Assembly: GCA_045863035.1 (NCBI GenBank)
Contig: BTUV01000105.1
Location: 1-9,415, forward strand
Direction: 5' to 3'
From: H2-BAC3 sp045863035
GTDB lineage: Bacteria; Bacteroidota; Ignavibacteria; Ignavibacteriales; Ignavibacteriaceae
Length of the DNA stretch: 9,415 nucleotides
A program made the translations under genes and the position numbers. Position 1 is the first letter of the stretch, and every line of letters starts with the position of its first letter. The notes under the pieces were generated by a model. The model saw only the letters and a list, made by a program, of their open reading frames with translations. It was not told where the DNA came from and searched no databases. Below are positions 7,795 through 9,415 of this stretch, one piece after another.

Positions 7795-7874
7795 TCCACG
7801 GTGAAAAAGAGGGCTGCTTTTATCGTTTTATCCGCGATAATCAGTGTTGCTTGAGCATCCGTAAAATCTGCGTG

Positions 7875-8312
7875 CTATGGCAGGGGAAGCACCTTATCTA
7901 AAATTAATATTGTTCTTTGCTTTTCCTCCTTATTTTCTTTTACTATCTTCATTCTGTTTTTATCAACATAATGAGTTGCATATCGTTTCTCATTCATTGC
8001 ATCTCCCGATTTACTGAATCGCAGCCGGGTTTTTTCTCCTTTGCCATATCTGTTATAACCCGTCCAGGATTCCTCTAAATGTAATTCAACCGCATATTTT
8101 CTCATCAGTTTATATATCAGAGAGAGTTTTTTCAAATTAATCTGACATGCCTTTTCGAGATATTCAACCTTCCCGAATCTCCAGTCTTCGTAATCTTTTT
8201 TAGAGAGGTAGCCAAGCAGTTGCAAAACATCAACAGCACAGACAAATCCTTTTTCATACCGGAGTGAATGCACCAGATGTTTTACTTTCTTTTCCAGATC
8301 TGCATTATTCAT
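7875..8312 (-). CDS. Conserved-looking hypothetical protein Y with YEDWRFG motif
   Basis: A 145-residue soluble, basic protein without signal peptide or membrane segment. Residues 23-75 hold the most patterned part: VDVLQLLGYLSKKDYEDWRFG (28-47, key residues Asp40, Trp44, Arg45) then YLEKACQINLKKLS. RLRFSKSGD (96-104) and ATHYV (112-116) follow. From memory this YEDWRFG...YLE...NL.KLS pattern recurs in uncharacterised bacterial proteins, but I cannot name a family or function. The charged tail after about residue 117 looks variable. The ATG overlaps the stop of the X remnant by 8 nt (ATGAATAA). The same overlap at 9366-9373 supports this start and suggests Y is normally coupled to X. Only a weak GAGA lies upstream. 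The gene is more AT-rich than the exporter operon. Confidence 0.8.
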   Translation of the reverse strand: MNNADLEKKVKHLVHSLRYEKGFVCAVDVLQLLGYLSKKDYEDWRFGKVEYLEKACQINLKKLSLIYKLMRKYAVELHLEESWTGYNRYGKGEKTRLRFSKSGDAMNEKRYATHYVDKNRMKIVKENKEEKQRTILILDKVLPLP

Positions 8313-8354
8313 CTAATCTCAGGTTATACATTTCTATCTGCTTTTTTACCTGCT
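8279..8354. repeat. Direct repeat spanning the X-end/Y-start junction, copy 1
   Basis: Aligns without indels to 9340-9415 at a constant offset of 1061 bp: 71 of 76 positions match, and 54 of the 55 bases nearest the junction. It covers the first 11-12 codons of Y and the last 13-14 codons of X. The second copy runs off the window, so the homology may extend further. Confidence 0.92.
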
Positions 8355-8439
8355 CAATAAAACGGCTTTTTCGGTCCAGGTATAAAAATTTCAGATTTTT
8401 TTTAGAACTATTTAGAAAACTATAAGTAGAATCTTTACT
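8305..8439 (-). pseudogene. 3' remnant of gene X, no start codon
   Basis: An open stretch of 44 codons before TAA at 8305-8307, ending FIEQVKKQIEMYNLRLDE. It begins just after an in-frame stop (8440-8442) and has no ATG except one eight codons before its end. Its C-terminus matches that of the X gene entering at the right edge, differing by one Lys/Glu change in the 15 codons that can be compared. I read it as the displaced tail of a duplicated X gene. Its stop overlaps the start of intact Y by 8 nt. What X encodes cannot be told; the tail is helical and charged in character. Confidence 0.7.
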
Positions 8440-8464
8440 TTATGTAAAAATTTCTAATTTCTGA

Positions 8465-8530
8465 TTAAAAACTCATCCGCTGAAGTTCATCGTTTTCTGC
8501 AAAAGCAATTAAATGCCTAAGTCCTGTTAG
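8465..8530 (-). pseudogene. Possible 21-codon remnant directly behind the Z stop
   Basis: Immediately after the TGA of Z, the same frame stays open for 21 codons to TAA at 8465-8467. It reads LTGLRHLIAFAENDELQRMSF split as LTGLRHLIAFAEN and DELQRMSF, a plausible protein-like composition. It could be a former C-terminus of Z cut off by a TGA, the end of a different lost gene, or chance. Short length keeps confidence low. Confidence 0.25.
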
Positions 8531-9301
8531 TCATTTCTTTCTTCTATAAATTTGCATTGCTGTATCAGTTCCATACTCTGGACCATAGTCCCCAAAGTAC
8601 TCAACTTTCTCAGATAACTTTTCATATTGCTCAACGTCTCCAATGCTGTATAAATGTCCAAGCACATACTCTGGCAGAACATTTTTCTTTTGTTGAACAG
8701 TAAAAGTGTTTGGATTACTTGTTTCTTCATTTGAACAGAAGCTGCCCCCCTCTGGCAAAATTTCACAAATCGCTTTGGGCACAATTCCCCTGTTTATATA
8801 AAGATCTTGGTATGTGTAACTATTATCGTGGTTTACATACATAATGCTATAGAGCTTATTCTCCCTGCTCCAAAAACTTATTTCACAATTTTTCATTTTC
8901 GAATTATAACCACCTAAAAAACGCCTATCGCGTATTCCAAGAAAGTGTTTATCTAAATTAAATTTTTGAATTTCTTTAAATCCGCTTTGATTTAATCTGT
9001 CTTTCAGTTTAACAAGTATTCCATTAAATCTATTATGAATGCCCTCGATTGAATCAACAAGATCTTCATCACACAGGATAAACGAATAAATAGTATCCTT
9101 AAATGCAACAATTGGCGTAATGTCTGCCCCAGCCGATAAGTAAAAGCAGCTATCATTCAAAATATCGTCCACTCTAACATGAAGCATATCAAAAGTGAAA
9201 TGGTCAAGTCGCCCGCGGTAAAGTAGATCCCTGGCTGTTTTTAGCCATGAAGGAAAATTGGGGCTCTTCTCCATTTCAAATTTTGCATTGTAAATTGACA
9301 T
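8531..9301 (-). CDS. Hypothetical protein Z, unrecognised
   Basis: A 256-residue soluble protein with no signal peptide, membrane segment or family I recognise. The segment FYLSAGADITPIVAF (53-67) followed by FILCDED (74-80) has the shape of a strand, Gly-containing loop, helix and strand ending in acidic residues. That is vaguely like the start of a Rossmann or methyltransferase fold; this is weak inference. The C-terminal third is rich in Tyr, Asn and Glu. The first ATG begins on the last base of the 30-bp repeat and has no well-spaced Shine-Dalgarno (GAGGA is about 14 nt away). Met10 (9272-9274) is an alternative start. Codon and base use is strongly AT-rich compared with the exporter genes, which suggests acquisition. 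It sits between the two copies of the X/Y junction. Confidence 0.65.
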   Translation of the reverse strand: MSIYNAKFEMEKSPNFPSWLKTARDLLYRGRLDHFTFDMLHVRVDDILNDSCFYLSAGADITPIVAFKDTIYSFILCDEDLVDSIEGIHNRFNGILVKLKDRLNQSGFKEIQKFNLDKHFLGIRDRRFLGGYNSKMKNCEISFWSRENKLYSIMYVNHDNSYTYQDLYINRGIVPKAICEILPEGGSFCSNEETSNPNTFTVQQKKNVLPEYVLGHLYSIGDVEQYEKLSEKVEYFGDYGPEYGTDTAMQIYRRKK

Positions 9302-9330
9302 TACTAATTTCTAATTCCTCATTACTAATT
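9301..9330 (-). repeat. 30-bp repeat, right arm of an inverted pair
   Basis: Reverse complement of 7667-7696 with one mismatch. It fills the gap between the truncated Y copy (stop at 9329-9331) and the ATG of Z, and its last base is the A of that ATG. A related aaaataattagt..tgagga string also occurs at 4905-4924, so the family is not confined to this cassette. Confidence 0.75.
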
Positions 9331-9373
9331 ATTTTGGTTGTTTTATTCTCTTTTCCGGAGCTGCATTATTCAT
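9329..9373 (-). pseudogene. Truncated copy of gene Y
   Basis: Fourteen codons, MNNAAPEKRIKQPK, then TAA. The first 11 align with intact Y (MNNADLEKKVK), matching at MNNA, EK and the final K. After that the sequence turns into the AATTAG-type spacer repeat. The start overlaps the X stop by 8 nt exactly as in the intact pair. It is too short to be functional and is best seen as a Y gene cut off by rearrangement. Confidence 0.75.
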
Positions 9374-9415
9374 CTAATCTCAGGTTATACATTTCTATCT
9401 GCTCTTTTACCTGCT
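9340..9415. repeat. Direct repeat spanning the X-end/Y-start junction, copy 2
   Basis: Partner of 8279-8354 at an offset of 1061 bp. It continues to the right window edge, so its full length is unknown. Confidence 0.92.
9366..9415 (-). CDS. 3' end of gene X, 5' part beyond the window
   Basis: Fifteen complete codons (QVKEQIEMYNLRLDE) before TAA at 9366-9368, open to the right edge. Evidence that it is coding comes from the second copy at 8305-8439: the difference in the shared part is a substitution (Lys to Glu), the frame is kept, and the 8-nt stop/start overlap with Y is preserved in both. Too little is visible to assign a function. This copy may be the intact X gene, since only the other copy can be seen to lack a start. 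Confidence 0.6.
   Translation of the reverse strand, partial: QVKEQIEMYNLRLDE

Larger units (their letters stand above)
7590..7874. other. Intergenic spacer with repeats, no gene seen
   Basis: This 285-bp spacer separates gene Y from the T9SS gene. From the T9SS side it holds the ribosome site and possible promoter, one arm of the 30-bp inverted repeat (7667-7696), a dispersed repeat copy (7727-7794), and a tail with tccgcgataatcagtgttgc and gcatccgtaaaatctgcg. That tail resembles a decayed intergenic sequence type I have seen in many environmental genomes. No convincing terminator for Y and no open frame is present. Confidence 0.65.

Noticed and set aside
7820..7840. Hairpin ttatcg/cgataa with a 9-nt loop downstream of gene Y as a terminator
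   Set aside because: Only a 6-bp AT-rich stem, and the nearest T-run on the minus strand is more than 10 nt away.
7667..9330. Insertion sequence defined by the 30-bp inverted repeat
   Set aside because: No transposase motif in Y or Z, no target-site duplication evident outside the arms, and related strings occur elsewhere in the window.

Overview
The window looks like a metagenome-assembled contig from a bacterium of the FCB group, most likely Ignavibacteriota or a close relative. The main evidence is the secreted protein at 5106-7589, which ends in a type IX secretion (T9SS) sorting domain with the NYPNPFNP motif abundant in Ignavibacteria. The intergenic spacers also carry decayed repeats of a kind I associate with such genomes. 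Every gene I support lies on the minus strand, so the window reads from high to low coordinates. I see no rRNA, tRNA or CRISPR array.

Right end (7875-9415): a small, AT-rich accessory region of uncharacterised genes. The 3' end of a gene, here called X, enters from beyond the right edge (9366-9415). Its stop overlaps the start of a second gene, Y, by 8 nt, but this copy of Y (9329-9373) dies after 14 codons. Next comes an orphan 256-residue gene, Z (8531-9301). After Z there is a second copy of the X 3' end without a start (8305-8439), again overlapping Y by 8 nt, and here Y is intact (7875-8312, 145 residues). The X-end/Y-start junction is thus duplicated exactly 1061 bp apart on either side of Z. 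The whole block is bracketed by a 30-bp inverted repeat with one mismatch (7667-7696 and 9301-9330). This looks like a cassette insertion or a partial tandem duplication and is the most interesting part of the window.

Middle (5106-7589): one 827-residue T9SS cargo protein with a signal peptide, a Shine-Dalgarno sequence and a possible Bacteroidota-type promoter. It is flanked by spacers at 7590-7874 and 4811-5105 that share a dispersed repeat of about 67 bp.

Left half (1-4810): a probable three-gene operon. The order is ABC half-transporter A (3056-4810, Asp in place of the catalytic Glu), a D-2-hydroxyacid dehydrogenase 3 bp downstream (2042-3052), then ABC half-transporter B (1-1783, catalytic Glu present but LSVGQ signature). 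A and B have the complementary asymmetry of heterodimeric type IV exporters such as BmrC/BmrD or TM287/288. The unusual point is the dehydrogenase lying between the two halves. The 100-N gap between the dehydrogenase and half B is flanked by an identical 55-bp sequence and is probably an assembly artefact. If collapsed, the intergenic space is only about 103 bp and holds a palindromic repeat.
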